Shown piece after piece: positions 10,901 to 22,664 of a DNA stretch of 64,000 nucleotides (position 1 is its first letter; each line of letters begins with the position of its first letter). The notes beneath the pieces are model-generated. The model made no database searches. It had not been told where the DNA came from and worked only from the letters and a program-made list of their open reading frames with translations. The stretch covers positions 804,575 through 868,574 of the forward strand of contig NW_017802658.1 of the NCBI RefSeq assembly GCF_001625305.1, given 5' to 3'. The stretch is from Branchiostoma belcheri (taxonomy: Eukaryota; Chordata; Leptocardii; Amphioxiformes; Branchiostomatidae). The position numbers and the translations under genes are program-made.

Positions 10901-13900
10901 TACTGAACACATCCACGTGGACTTTCAGATCCTTGAAGTTGGTGACGGCGTTCCTGACGTCCAGCTGTGTTATCTGCCGGTTGCGGTAAACCTTGTCCGT
11001 CAGAATTCTCTCGATCTCGGCGGGGAGGTACGATCCCGGCGGGCACGCGCTTCTCATGAACACGGGAGGCTCCTCGGAAAACACCCGTCTCATGTGCTGA
11101 ATCAGAACGATCAGATCCGAGTCCTGAAAGTGAAGAAACAGGGCAACATGAGTCACATAAAAGAGAAACAGCTTAAGTAATAATGCATGTCTCATCTGTC
11201 ATCCATGTTATATTTTATTTGTTTTTATTTATTTTGTTAATAAAGACTTAAGGTACTGTACTAGTAGAAATAGAGGTTCTATGACCTCTACAGAAACCAT
11301 TCTTTGAATAGTATCAGGCTATTTGGCATGATTGGGTATTAACTGTTTATTACAATTAACCAAAATTTGAATGCATGATTGCATGTAAAAGATTGTAAAC
11401 GTTCATACCTATCCCATACTAGCCACCAACTTTTAGGTTAAGCATGATCAAAATGTACTTAATCTGTAGTTAGTAGATGCCATACTTTGTACCCTGTACA
11501 ACTGTTGCGATAAAGTTATCTTTTGGAGAAGAAAAGAAACTATCATCCCCCCCAAACACAATATCTCAAATTACTGACTAGTTCCTGCATGGTTATACAA
11601 TATGGATAGGGAGCATTCAAACAAGTAGAAGAAGGCAGAAAGGTGAGAACAAGTGGTAAGACATGCACATTGTGTAGTCAGTGATTAGTGGTTGCTAGGA
11701 GACAACATCCTGGCTTTGTATCAACAGGTGCAGTTTCAAACAATTCTGCTAGGTGGCAGAGCTGCATTGAGAGGCAAGCAGAACCTGACTCCTTTCTCTA
11801 CAGCTTAGACTGCATGAAGTACTCTTACCATACAAAACAGGTAAAAGAAGCCAATAATTCAATATTACATTAAAATTTCTACATCAGTGAATGCTTACGC
11901 TGGGTAGAATTAGATCTGATGTTACCATTTAATGATACCAGTTGTTATATGTTAATTTTAAAAGTTAACAATTATGATTATTCCATTTTCTGTTTTTATT
12001 CTTACATGTCCTGTTCGAGAGGGGCTGCTCCGGGCAGATGGCACACCTGAGGCACTGCTTGACCGTTGAAGTGCCTAAAAAAATATAAGCAATAAACAAA
12101 GAAACTCAAAACAAGCAGCAAATTAAAAACAAAAAGTACAGGCAACAAAACTGCATATGATAAAATCATACACTGCAAAACCATCAAACCATCAAACATA
12201 ATTCTTAAAGTGATTCAAAAGTCAACTCAAACTTCCAAGAAACAGCTTTAAATTCTTTTTTATTCTTGTATTAATTTCTGCATTAGAAATCACACGCTAT
12301 TATCATATGATTTATGATTAGTCGTTCTCTCTTTCATTCTTACATTTCCTGACCGAGAGGCACTGCTGCGAGCAGCGGGTACACTAGAGGCACTGCTTGA
12401 CCGATGAAGGGCCTAAAGCGTTAGAAATAAACAGATGAAACTGAAAACAAACAGCAAAGCCAAACAAAAAAAAACTGCCATGACCAGAAACATTTACTTC
12501 CTAGGAACAACTTTAAATACTTTCTTTCATGATCAGCCTTTCATGTAACAGCACTGTGTTTTCCCAATGCAAGTGTTCAGTGTTACTATAGTGAGTATAG
12601 GATGGGACTCTTTCTAACAACTGACTGGGCCTGCATTATGACGCTTTTATTCATCACTGAGAACAATAAGAGTTGAATCTTGCATTAATATTGTGTAGTA
12701 CATTTGTAGTTGGAAGAACTTTGGGCCAACATAATACTTCTTGGACCTATCAAATAAACCACAAAATGACTTCAAGGCAAAAACACCTTGAGCATCCAAC
12801 CCCAGGACACCTTTGCTCTTGTAAGATCACATGAGCATTCATCCACGTGCACAGAGTTTGTTTACAGTGAATGAAAGTGCATGCGATGATGTATTTGCAC
12901 AACATTTGGATCTTCGTGTATTTGTTTGTGTCCAAAGGAACTTCAGAATGTACTACTAAAGAACTTTGAGGCCGTGTTCTGTGCAAGAGACAGACCGACA
13001 AGTAGGTTGAGCTGCAAAAAAAGTGTATCTAAAAGTGGCGACAGACAGCAAAGCTGTGAGCAAGAAGTTTGAAGTTGTTTTCAGTGTCCTGTGTATCTGT
13101 GTGAGTACCTGTAGACAGGCTGTGGTACAGGTGTGACATTTCCAGAGTGCCAGGGAGACCCTGACACTGGAATCATCATACTGGTTGGGTCCCTGCTGTT
13201 GTGGATGCATGTTAGGTAACACATGTATGGTCAGCACAAGCAGCAGATGGGTTCTAAACCCTTTTTTTTTCTCCATTACATACATGTACCTAAACTAGTG
13301 CAGGTAACATTTACTAACTTGCACCACACAGATTTTACTTGCAAAACTCCTTAAGTTTCCTTTTTCTTTCAGTCAATTAGAAATAAGGTTTCAATGAGGG
13401 CCTTGTGACATAATAAATCTTGTTACGGTAATATGTTGTATTAGTCGGATGCTACTTTAGGTTAGGTGCAGGTAGACAGCAGAAAAATCTGCACAGCTTC
13501 AATTTTACCTCTAGCCTGCACTTGCTACAACTCACCTGCAAATGCACATGATATTTCAATCTCTCCTCAATCTATCAGCAGAGGCAATGTAACTTTAAAA
13601 GCAAATTTAGTATTTATTATGTTATAATGTTTTAGAAAGTTTTAAACGCTATTCCTGTCAAAGTCTACAATTTTGTTCAAAAAAAAAAAAATCTTTATAC
13701 ATGTGTAGCATGATGACATAGTTTTACAAAATGCACATGACCTACACTATTCATGTTTTTATCCTTGTTTATGTTTCTGTGCTGATTTTATCTTTGATTG
13801 CAAATTTAGGCCTTTTTTGTACTTTCACAATGAAAAACTTATAGTCACCCTCACATGAATTGTGTCTAGAAATTTTCTACCTTTTCACAAATGTTGGTCA

Positions 13901-16900
13901 GGTACAGGTACTTACATGTGTCCACTCATGGAGATACGGCATGTACACCCTCCCGTTCATGTCCACGTGTTTGGACTCGTTGATAACCATGTTCCCGGTC
14001 GGACGAACGTAGACCAGCGGGGGAATCTCCGGATGGAATTCTGTCAGCCAGATACACACCGGAATGTTGTAGGTGTTAGCTAAAAGAGTAGACAAAAAGA
14101 ATTTGTCAATGAAGGTTAGACATCCAGGTAATGAGATACACAAGGAATTGTTACTGGAGCAACTGGATAGCTTTTGAAAACTGTCACATGCACGCAGATG
14201 TCTCAAGTAATGTCCACTACTTTTCGTCAGTGACTAATTAAAAGAATCTGTAGTTGAACAGGTATTTATACAGTTAAACAGATTCTGTTAAACACTTATG
14301 AAAAGTACTGTATGCTACTTGAAACTGACAGTTTTCAAGACTCTGTTGCTTGTCTGAATGAGTAACAATTCCTTGGATAGACAAAGAAATGGTTATTTTC
14401 TTAGATTAGCAATAATTCCAGAGGCAGAGGATTGTTTTCCAAACTGAAGTGCTCCTTGAGTGTCTTTAGCCGAGTAAATGGAATAGTTTTGACACAACTG
14501 TTGATTGCATACACGTATAGCCTGGGTATCATCCTAGTCAGTTTCCTAATATACTCCTCTTGTAGTTTGTAAGCTAGACAAGTGTATTTATTTACTGGTT
14601 ATGCTGCAAAATAAGAACTGGTGAAGCTAGTTGGGTCTAAAGAGGATTGAGTCAGTGAGTGTTGCAAGAGACATACAGCCAGGTTTACGAAACTAGCCAA
14701 AGGCTACTGCACAGAGCTAGCCCTGGGGACAGTAAAAATACAAGACATACAACCAAGCAAAGCATACAACCATACAAAAGCAAGCAAAATTAAACTATGT
14801 ACTCATGTCTACTCAACAATGAGAAGACAATTGTATAAGTATAAGTGAAGCATATGGAAAATTAACAAGGATAGAACCCACTGGTTAGTGATCATGAGTT
14901 TAAGCTTCATACACCAGCAGTGTTTAGTGATCAAAACAAAACACCAAGAGCCTTTAGTGACTACAGTTCTACAGGAAAGGACACAGAAAGGTTGGAAACT
15001 TTCCAAAGAGAGTAGAAGACAGAAGAGCAACTTCAGTTAGTTTATAGCGAACCAAACACACACCTCCTGACGCCCCTGCCGATGCACTTTGTCCTCGTAG
15101 TTCTAGAGGTGACAAAGGCTGAGGTTACACGAGCAAAACACCTTTTAAATTAGTTAAATCTTTAATATGCTCAATATGGCAGGTTATGGCATTCTTACGA
15201 ATCAGACTAAATCACCTCTTAGCTGAGAAGCTCAGAACAAACCTATGTGTATCAAACAAACTTAATACAGCAGCCTTTTGGACTTAGTAGGGCTCTCTCT
15301 AGCTCAATATTTTGTCTGTCATCTCAGAACAAAACAAGGTCACGGAATCTACAATGTAGAGTGGTCTGGGAGCGAATGCTCCACTATGAAAAATTGTGAA
15401 CTAATTTTAACTCTTCTAAACACTATTTCCTGTATTTTAAAGGGCAAGTTTCAAATGGGTTCATTTTACATGTATCTTGTGGATATTTTGCAACACTGTT
15501 GACAACCTGGTGAACATGTCACAAGGTTTCAACTTTTTCTTCAACAAACAGCATTGGAATCTGTCCCAAACGTACAATATGTGATGTGGAAATTTACCTT
15601 TTATCTTGACAGGAATAGTTCCACACAGACACAGTAACTCAGTCTGCGAACCGTCGTTGAAAACTGTGGAAAAAGTTATAAAACATGTTCTGGATTCGAC
15701 TGCACTTCACAGTATACAATGTATGGCATTGCATAGAAATTGAACATTTCTACTTTTTCCGAATATACTCAATTTAGTAGAATCTTGGCAAAATTTATTA
15801 TAATACGTAAGTCTTGCTTGCAGCTATTCACCTATTTTAGTTAACATATACTGACAGCTTCATAGACAACCTAGGTCTGCGTTTATTAAGAATGAGTAAA
15901 TGAAACGTCATAAATGTCACAAAATTTTATACATCTTGTGAGAGTCTATGTAAAGAGTTTTGGGATACTTACCGTACGTGTCTACCACTGGCTTGAGGTC
16001 TTCAAAGTGCTTGAGGGTTGACATAACCTCCTTCTGGGTTACATCTTTGTGCTTGTACTGCAGAAGGAATAGAAACTCCATGTTACTTTTTCTAACATAA
16101 CCTGGTTGCCACATATTGTACCTAATACAACTGTCAAGCAATAAAGTTCTCTAACATGGTTTTAAAAAGGAGTCTGCAGTTTGAACAGGAGATGCTAGGG
16201 GGCTGAAATAAACCATTTCTATCAGGGTTTAGGAGATCTATTTCTGAATTCAAGTCTTTCAAATTTTCACAATTCAAAGCACAAATCAATGTGGATAAAA
16301 CTAACACCTTCTTGGAGCAGCTATCAATCATATCGAGGCATCAGGCAATTCATAATGGCCCTATAGGATTAATATAATGGGAAACTTCCCCAGAGTACGA
16401 TGATCATAGGACGTTAATGTGATTATATCATGTCTGAAAGAAATAGAATCTGATGTCCCTACATCTAGGACAACATAGCAAACAGATTCTAATTAATAAG
16501 TTGACATATTGAACATTACAGGTTGGATACATGTAAAATCAGTGTCCATATAATAATATCACCAGGGTCCATGATATCACCACCTTGAGAAACAGTGTGC
16601 TTAAAGATATTTTTACTGTAACATACTTTTGGTATGCAATCCTTCACACATCAAAATGTATATACCTAGGGTATGTTGCAGTAAAAATATCTTTAAGCAC
16701 ACTGTTTCTCAAGGTGGCGATATTATGGACCCTGGTGATATTATGGACATGGATGTTACAAACATCATGTAATAAAAATAAGATACTGCAATCCTCAGAA
16801 ATGTGACAATTCTCAATCAATAATTTGTCATTTTTGTTACTTATTATAAGTAACAATGGGTATTGGCTCGTGTGAAAAAACTGCTTTTGATTAAATTTTC

Positions 16901-19900
16901 AGATTTAGATTTGCATTACTTCAAATTCAATCCTCCCAAACAAGTTGTCAAAATTGAATCCTGCTAAATAGAATGAATTTCATTTTTTCATTATACATAA
17001 TGACTTTCATGTACATTGTGTATATGCTGTAAGTTATAGCTAGTATGATCTGTGATTTCAGCCTATAGAAAAATTAAACTTTATCATGATTATGGTATTC
17101 TTATGGTACAAAATGTACCAATATATGAAGTTGTTAACCTTGAAATGTTTCTTGCTTGCTTGTATTAAAAAAAATATCCAAGGCAAACAAATTTAAAGGC
17201 CGATTTTTCCTTTGGGAGTCAGGGATGTATACATCATGATTGTGTTCAATTTGCTGTTGCACTAATACACCAAGGTCATTCATTGCCAAGGACACTCTAA
17301 GGTTCATGTCAATTGGGAAGTCTCTGTATTTATGAGTGAACGACAAAATTAAATTAAAATAAATTAATTAATTAAAAGAGATAGAAAATAAATTTTATGA
17401 ATACTTTGAAAAGTTGTCATATTTTCCAAACTAGATATGGCTACAATATGAGTAGAGGTCAGCTGAAAAGGGAAATAAAATATTTTAGTACAATTATACT
17501 ATCCCTAGATATTTTGTATGTCATTATCTTTCCAAAACTCTAACTACTACAGCATTCCATCCAATACCTTTGCAAAAAGAACATTTGGATTTTCAATATA
17601 AATCCTACTGATTCAGAGACTAAGGTATAAAATAACTGTTTAAAGAAAATGACACTGCCAAAAGCATTGCAGGTGTCGAATGACTGACGATCATGACAAT
17701 ATGATGTCATGTTGGGTGAAGGCCATTGAGAATTTATTGTACGTCGGGAATTGATTTTCCAATTCACGACTTAAAGTCTACCTCTAGATTTGTTGCTAAA
17801 ATGTGAAAAAAAAAGTAGCATTATTCTGTATCAGTTTCATTACTAAGTACTCCTCTATTTGATAATATTTTAGCATTTTGACAGGGGTAATTCAAAGTTT
17901 GATGGGTATAATTCAGAAGAAGATGCTACCCAAAGACAAAACCTAACCTTGAGAATCTATATTGAACTTAAAAATTCATAGGTTTCAGTGTTAAAAATTA
18001 ATGAACTCTATACACAATTGCAGCTGGAGAATGAATACCAGGGGTTCCAATGTCATTTGAGGTAAGGGTGCAAGGTCACACAAATTGACACAATCATGAC
18101 AATGGCAGTGGGGACTATAGAGAGGGATAAAGAAAGGAGGGATTGTCTTTTGTTTGTCATTCAACTTCAACTTGACAACATATCCTCAGTTAGCTTCCAT
18201 GGCCAAGTTCACAGGTCAAGGATTAACTTTGCAATTCAGACATCAGAAGGACTTTAAGGACTGAAAATCATTATCTATACCACTAAACAAATTTGTGCTG
18301 CAATTAAAATAAGACTTTAAGTGCATTTGAATTTGTGATCAAATCACAGTCTGATTCTACAATCTAATTATAGTTTGTTGGCAGATCTGATATTGTGATA
18401 TAAGACAATTATCATACATATAATTGATTGTTTTGACTGAATTGAAAACATCCAACTCAAGCAATAAAAAAATGTGTAACTATGCACCCCTTTTTTTAAA
18501 TACAATATTGAACTTGAGAAATTTCTATATTGTACAAACAGGAGGGAAAGGCGTCATACATCCTATAGAATTCCTCAGGAACAGGAATCAAACCCATGAC
18601 TTTTATATATACCTAACTTTTGTACCCTTATAAGGTTGAACAGGATCCTGCATGTCACCTTCAGTATGCAAATCATCAGAAGTTGACATCATACTCATAG
18701 TTAAGGGTTTTAATGAGTCATCTTTAGAGCTACTGAATCTGATATTAATTAGTATGAGACTATGAGTTGTTCCGAAATATAACGTTATACATGCAGGCAA
18801 AAATATTCTGAATCTATATATTTTTACTATGTACAGATTCTGTCAGTTTTTTTATGATGATTGTGTTATGTTACATATATGATATAACTTAAGGTTTATC
18901 TTCAACTCTGAGTGTCAATGTAACAAAATTTATATTATCAATGTTATAGCTTTTCCATGTTGACTTATTATTTTCCAAGCTTAACAATTAATAATTTAAA
19001 AACAATGATTATTCTATACAATAAATAATATTCTACATGTTTTTATTTTTCCATGTTCATCAAACATCAGAGTTCCAAGTGTTTGTACTATTGAACTTAT
19101 TTGAAGAGTAAATGTCCAGAACTGCCATTTTGTTTAATTTCCTATAAAAACTTTAGCGTGCCTGTCATCAACAATTCACCAGATAGCTTTAGGGACGCAA
19201 CACAGCTCCTCGTAGGTCAAAGGTCACTGAAAGGTCACCATGCGATCAGCGCGTGACCTTGGTGTGCTGATGAGAACTACTTGAGTGCTGACCTGGGCAC
19301 ACCGCCCTCCCATCTGTCTATTTCAACCGCAAAAAAAATCAATGTTCCAAACCGTGTTTGTTATAGCATCGATCAGCTTTCCCATAAAATATTTTCTGGA
19401 ATGGCCGTCTTGTCGCAGACTCAGAACTGAACAAGCTGGTTCAATATAAACCATAAAAGCCCTAAATTAGGTCTAATTTTCAAACATATCAATCTCAGTT
19501 TGGTCCATTTTTTAATCTCCATTTAGCACAAAACAATTCCTGACTCGAATTTTTAAGGAAATTAATTGAAGGCATATAGAATGAATACAAATTCTTAATC
19601 CTAACCCTGAGGAGGTTTAAGACACTGTCTTAAGGTAGTAGTGAAGGGTTGTGCTCTAAAAATATTACTTGCAGTTACATGTAAGTATTGACCTTGCCCT
19701 ACCCAAGGTAGTGTAAATTGTTTTTCCAATTTCATGTATCTTTAAGAAGTAAACAGTGCTTATCATTGATTATAAAGATGTTAGAACATTTCCATTTTAT
19801 ATGTTTTCAAAAGCATTTTTTTTCATTTTTTTCTTGATATCTAGATATATGCTGGGTTCTGAATATGTTCATTTTGCCTCAGAATTTTTTTGTTTAGATA

Positions 19901-22664
19901 TGTTCCATAATCATTAAATTAGAAACCTAACAAAAATGCTTCCTTTATATTGTTTTACTTTGTAATACAATCATGCACATGTAACATGATTTATTTGTGT
20001 GAGACTTTTAGAGGCTACAAAAAGCACTTTTCCCCACATGATGTTATCTCAGTCCATTTTCCAGTTAGGCCTAGGAAAAAAATGTTGTGTTTCCTGTTTC
20101 CCAACCGACCCTAGAAAAACCTGGCGACCCTAGACTTTTTTGGGGGGTGCACCCCTGCAAGGGACATTTTTTTTTCAAGCTGATCAACCTTTTCTATCTC
20201 CATGATCTGACACCTGAGTGATAAAATGTTGTTTTCTACACATTGAAAAAAGTGTCCTCATGCAAATTTTACTTTGTTAAACTGTATTGTATAAGTTGGA
20301 CCCCTACACAGATATCACTGAAGTCTAAAAAAAAAAGGTAATCCCTACCTACCAACCCTAATTTTTTCAGGACTGAAACATGAAACCCAAATTTTTTTTT
20401 CCTTGGCCTTACTTTACAGATACTGAAAGACCAATCAATGCTAACTTCAGTAGTAATTCAGCGCCAATTACTGTAAATGTGTTTTAATCCTGTTGAGAAT
20501 CGGACAACGCAAATTGCTTCTTTACGGTCCTGCGTTTTCCTTGTCGTGTAATTGATCTTAAAAGGTTTGATGTCATTAAGTTTCATCCTATTGTTTTACA
20601 ACTTGTAATTGACAATAAGGTATAGAATGACCCATTGTAAGAAGGAAGTTTAATTCTTCTGCATTAGAAAACTATTGGAACCATTTGTAAGAGGGCCTGC
20701 ATGGGGGTAGGAGTGATTCTGAATTACGTTAAATTCTCAGAGCTGATGATAAAGTTTACACTTTGCGGCTAATGTACTATTACAAATTACGTTGATTTTG
20801 CGGAGGCTGCCTACGGATTACGAAGAGTAAAAAGGCCTGATTACGCCTTACAAAAAAGGGCATGCAGGCTCCCCTCTAGATCTGCAGTTCGGTCCCTTTG
20901 AGGCCTGGGTGCAAAGAGAATTTTAAAGTAGTCGATGACCCATCCAATAACCCATCCTACAGCCAAATAAACTGGGTCACGACCTTTCGGTGGCCCCCAA
21001 AACCCATACAACGTCTTTTCTGCAACCAAATGATTATGTGATTATATGACTGATACTTAGCAACTGTCTGAAAACGAATTCAAAGTGTTTTTCCAGTATC
21101 AAACAACATTCCTCAAAAATGCTTTATGCTCAGGACGCTAAATAAATTCTTTCTGTCTGTTAATTGTGTACAATGTGTAGTTTGTAATTCTGATCCTTAC
21201 ATGTAACACTGTTACTGACAAGAGGTTGCAAAATTTGCTTACATGATTTTCTGCAATCTTAAAGTTTTCCTGCAACTTGTAGGTGGGTAATTTGAACCCT
21301 ACGTTCAAACTAAACTGTGTATATGTTTTGGGTGACCTGTCAACGGTTGCTACACTTCCAGATGTGGCCCGTAGGCACTGTGTGTGTACTAAAGGGCTCC
21401 AGGGTTGGAAGGTGGTGGTATGTGCGGTATGACAAGTTGTTTTAACAGATTTAATGTCACCCAATTTAAAGAAATTTCTTGAGTAAATGTCAGATGTGCA
21501 AAGGTTGGGTGTGACCATAGATTTTGATATCACCAGCTGGCAGCCAGGAACTTGCAAAGTTGATGTCTAATATGTTGAAGGGCAAACTTGTACCGGCTTA
21601 CAAATACAGATACAGAATGAACTACAGTAATATTTGTGGTACAATATTAACTATGTACTAGGAAAAAAGGAAATTATAAGCTAAAATACGGCGATTATCT
21701 GTCACATTGTCAAATAGATAAATTTAAAAATGCCTGTTCTTCCATTTTAAGTCTGTGATTGTCAAGTGTGAAGAAGATTTCAAAATTGTCACAATGGAAA
21801 CTGTCAAATGACCCCAATTTTGACTCCGACCCCCCAAAAGGACATTATTTTACAGTTTGCACATTGAGAAATAAATGTGGCAAGCCTTAAATGTAAATGA
21901 TGACATTAAGTAAAAATCTTCACTACATGAAAAGAAATATGATTGAGCACCAATTCAAATTACATCATCCCAATCTTTAAATAACCAAGGCAGACTAACA
22001 AATGCACATTTAGACTAATTTGCTGAGACAGTCTAAAATGCATAATTGAATTTCGGATGGTGCACAAAGAGCCTTAATGCTTTTATGACATAAATCCTAT
22101 CACTTTATCAGTAAAGATGTTGTCTGGGCATTGACATGAAGATACCACAAACGAAAGACACTGGCAATTTTAGAGAGATAACAGCAAAAATTGATGAATC
22201 TTTGCAATGGTTTTCCTCACCAAAATTCATAAACCGTTCATATATAATATTATAATATTATACTATTTCACAATGAATCAAAAAGATTGCCAAGATTATC
22301 ATTATCAATTAACAGGTTGTATAGACTCTCGTGTCTTTAAAGTACTGCATTTCCTAAAACTTTAGTAAAAGTCATTCTACGTTGAAATTCTCTTTTATCA
22401 AGCAACTAAAGGCAATTTCTGTGAATATTTAGAGTAGTAATACTATATGGTTCTAACCTTAAAATCATAAATTGTATGAGTGTAAACAATGCTTTTGTCG
22501 AAGAAATTATCAAATAATAAGAATACCCTGAACATACGAATCACATCCAGGGTTTGATATACAATCTTAAAGAAGCGGAAGTGTTGAAAATTAAGCTGAT
22601 TAAGGATAAAACCTACCTTTGCGAGAGCTTTTTTAAGGAATTGCTTCAACTTGGGGGTGGCCAT
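7927..22664 (-). CDS. Tandem UEV domains plus C-terminal RING: putative E3 ubiquitin ligase
   Basis: Eight core exons (22617-22664, 15973-16057, 15598-15663, 13916-14079, 10904-11123, 10034-10266, 8967-9093, 7927-8186) splice with matching phases into 400 codons. UEV1 covers about residues 1-148 (start MATPKLKQFLKKALAK, then DLKPVVDTYGVFNDG, GTIPV, NTYNIP, LPxLHEW-like YLHEW, FSEEPPVF). UEV2 covers about 156-295 (GTVPVIYKESTYNIP, KHVNANG, PYLDDW, FGEEPPVY). A low-complexity linker leads to a C3HC4 RING at 345-383 (C345, C348, C360, H362, C366, C369, C380, C383) and the tail IKDIIRTYHAGVAE, like Neuralized- and LRSAM1-type RINGs. Both UEVs lack the E2 catalytic Cys (Tyr112, Gln263). Known TSG101 UEVs bind ubiquitin and P(T/S)AP peptides in ESCRT-I sorting, and RINGs recruit E2s; an E3 role is inferred. 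UEV2 keeps the PTAP-pocket tyrosines (Y215, Y220), whereas UEV1 has Ile65 in place of one. Intron 1 is 6.6 kb. There is no coiled coil or steadiness box, so this is not TSG101 itself. Confidence 0.88.
8241..8448. mobile_element. Near-perfect foldback element, copy 1 (UEV-RING intron)
   Basis: It runs from gtgtcc to ggacac, and about 85-90 bases at each end are mutually complementary (caccttgagaaacagtgtgc and its complement). A second copy lies at 16542-16749 in an intron of the same gene. It is non-coding and MITE-like. The right arm has a few extra bases (tcaccagg region) relative to copy 2. Confidence 0.8.
8958..8967 (-). promoter_or_regulatory. Tandem splice donors, 9 nt apart
   Basis: The exon ending at 8967 reads ACATCAG|gtgagtcag|gtgaga. 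Both GTs have good donor contexts, and using the second (exon end 8958) keeps the frame and adds three residues (Gly-Glu-Ser) to the linker before the RING. Confidence 0.5.
9483..9610 (+). repeat. Dispersed repeat, gaaggttagacatccagg family, copy A
   Basis: It contains gaaggttagacatccagg, then actcaagcaactggatatga, then cagacgtttcag and tttcgtcag in order. The same blocks recur at 14108-14376, 32157-32265, 44441-44535 and, more decayed, 48052-48212. It is non-coding, an interspersed element of unknown class. Confidence 0.65.
10480..10625 (-). repeat. Degenerate tRNA-derived SINE-like sequence
   Basis: On the - strand a B-box-like ggattcaattcc follows an A-box-like tagtgggtaggctagcag at tRNA spacing. 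The arms do not fold into a clean tRNA, so it reads as a SINE head or relic. Confidence 0.4.
12006..12074 (-). CDS. Optional cassette exon 2 of the UEV-RING gene (69 nt)
   Basis: Flanked by tttttag and gtaaga, phase 0 on both sides, 23 codons reading ALQRSSSASGVPSARSSP followed by SRTGH. It lies between the exon ending YLHEWTH and the exon starting DSDLIVL, i.e. in the loop before the last helices of UEV1. Canonical UEVs pass almost directly across this junction, so the exon is probably alternative. It is a sequence duplicate of 12344-12412. Confidence 0.5.
12344..12412 (-). CDS. Optional cassette exon 1 of the UEV-RING gene (69 nt)
   Basis: Flanked by ctttag and gtaaga, phase 0 on both sides, 23 codons reading ALHRSSSASSVPAARSSA followed by SRSGN. 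It is the same length, phase and pattern as 12006-12074, and the likeness continues into the intron upstream (gcagcaaa and aaacaaa blocks), so a segment of about 340 bases was tandemly duplicated. The RSSSAS core resembles basophilic-kinase sites. Open frames are kept in both copies despite many differences. Confidence 0.5.
14108..14376. mobile_element. Foldback copy of the gaaggttagacatccagg repeat (copy B)
   Basis: The left half reads as the family (gaaggttagacatccagg, gcaactggatag, tttcgtcag). The right half is its inverse (gacagttttcaagactctgt, gagtaacaattccttgg). The halves meet around 14240-14270, making a hairpin-capable element in the intron just upstream of the exon for the UEV1 core. 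Confidence 0.65.
15064..15102 (-). CDS. Possible 39-nt cassette exon of the UEV-RING gene
   Basis: Between ctctag and gtgtgt, phase 1 on both sides, 13 codons giving ELRGQSASAGASG. Skipping it joins GTIPVKIK directly to ANTYNIPV, exactly like canonical UEV domains, so if used it inserts a Ser/Gly/Ala loop beside the peptide-binding strand. The gtgtgt donor is weak. A real exon is possible but unproven. Confidence 0.3.
16542..16749. mobile_element. Near-perfect foldback element, copy 2
   Basis: Same element as 8241-8448, from gtgtcc to ggacat, with long complementary arms around tatgcaatccttcacac. The two copies differ at scattered positions, mostly in the left arm, while the right arms are nearly identical. 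Confidence 0.8.
20066..20411. mobile_element. Foldback element with taggcc ends
   Basis: It starts taggcctaggaaaaaaatg and ends gggtttcat-type complement with tttttccttggcctta. The arms are imperfect inverted repeats of about 35-40 bases; the interior has G/C runs (ttggggggtgcacccctgca). Non-coding. Confidence 0.5.

Larger units (their letters stand above)
16058..22616 (-). other. Large first intron of the UEV-RING gene
   Basis: It separates the 48-nt first exon from the second. It is AT-rich and holds foldback elements at 16542-16749 and 20066-20411. No exon of another gene was recognised on either strand; the long open frames in it lack domain features and proper splice context. Confidence 0.6.

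Noticed and set aside
12750-13285. Overlapping open frames of 83 and 109 codons on the - strand
   Set aside because: No domain, no matching phases with the UEV-RING exons; intronic.
20841-21029. Open frame GFWGPPKGRDPVYLAVGW on the - strand
   Set aside because: No recognisable domain and no splice context; lies within intron 1 of the UEV-RING gene.
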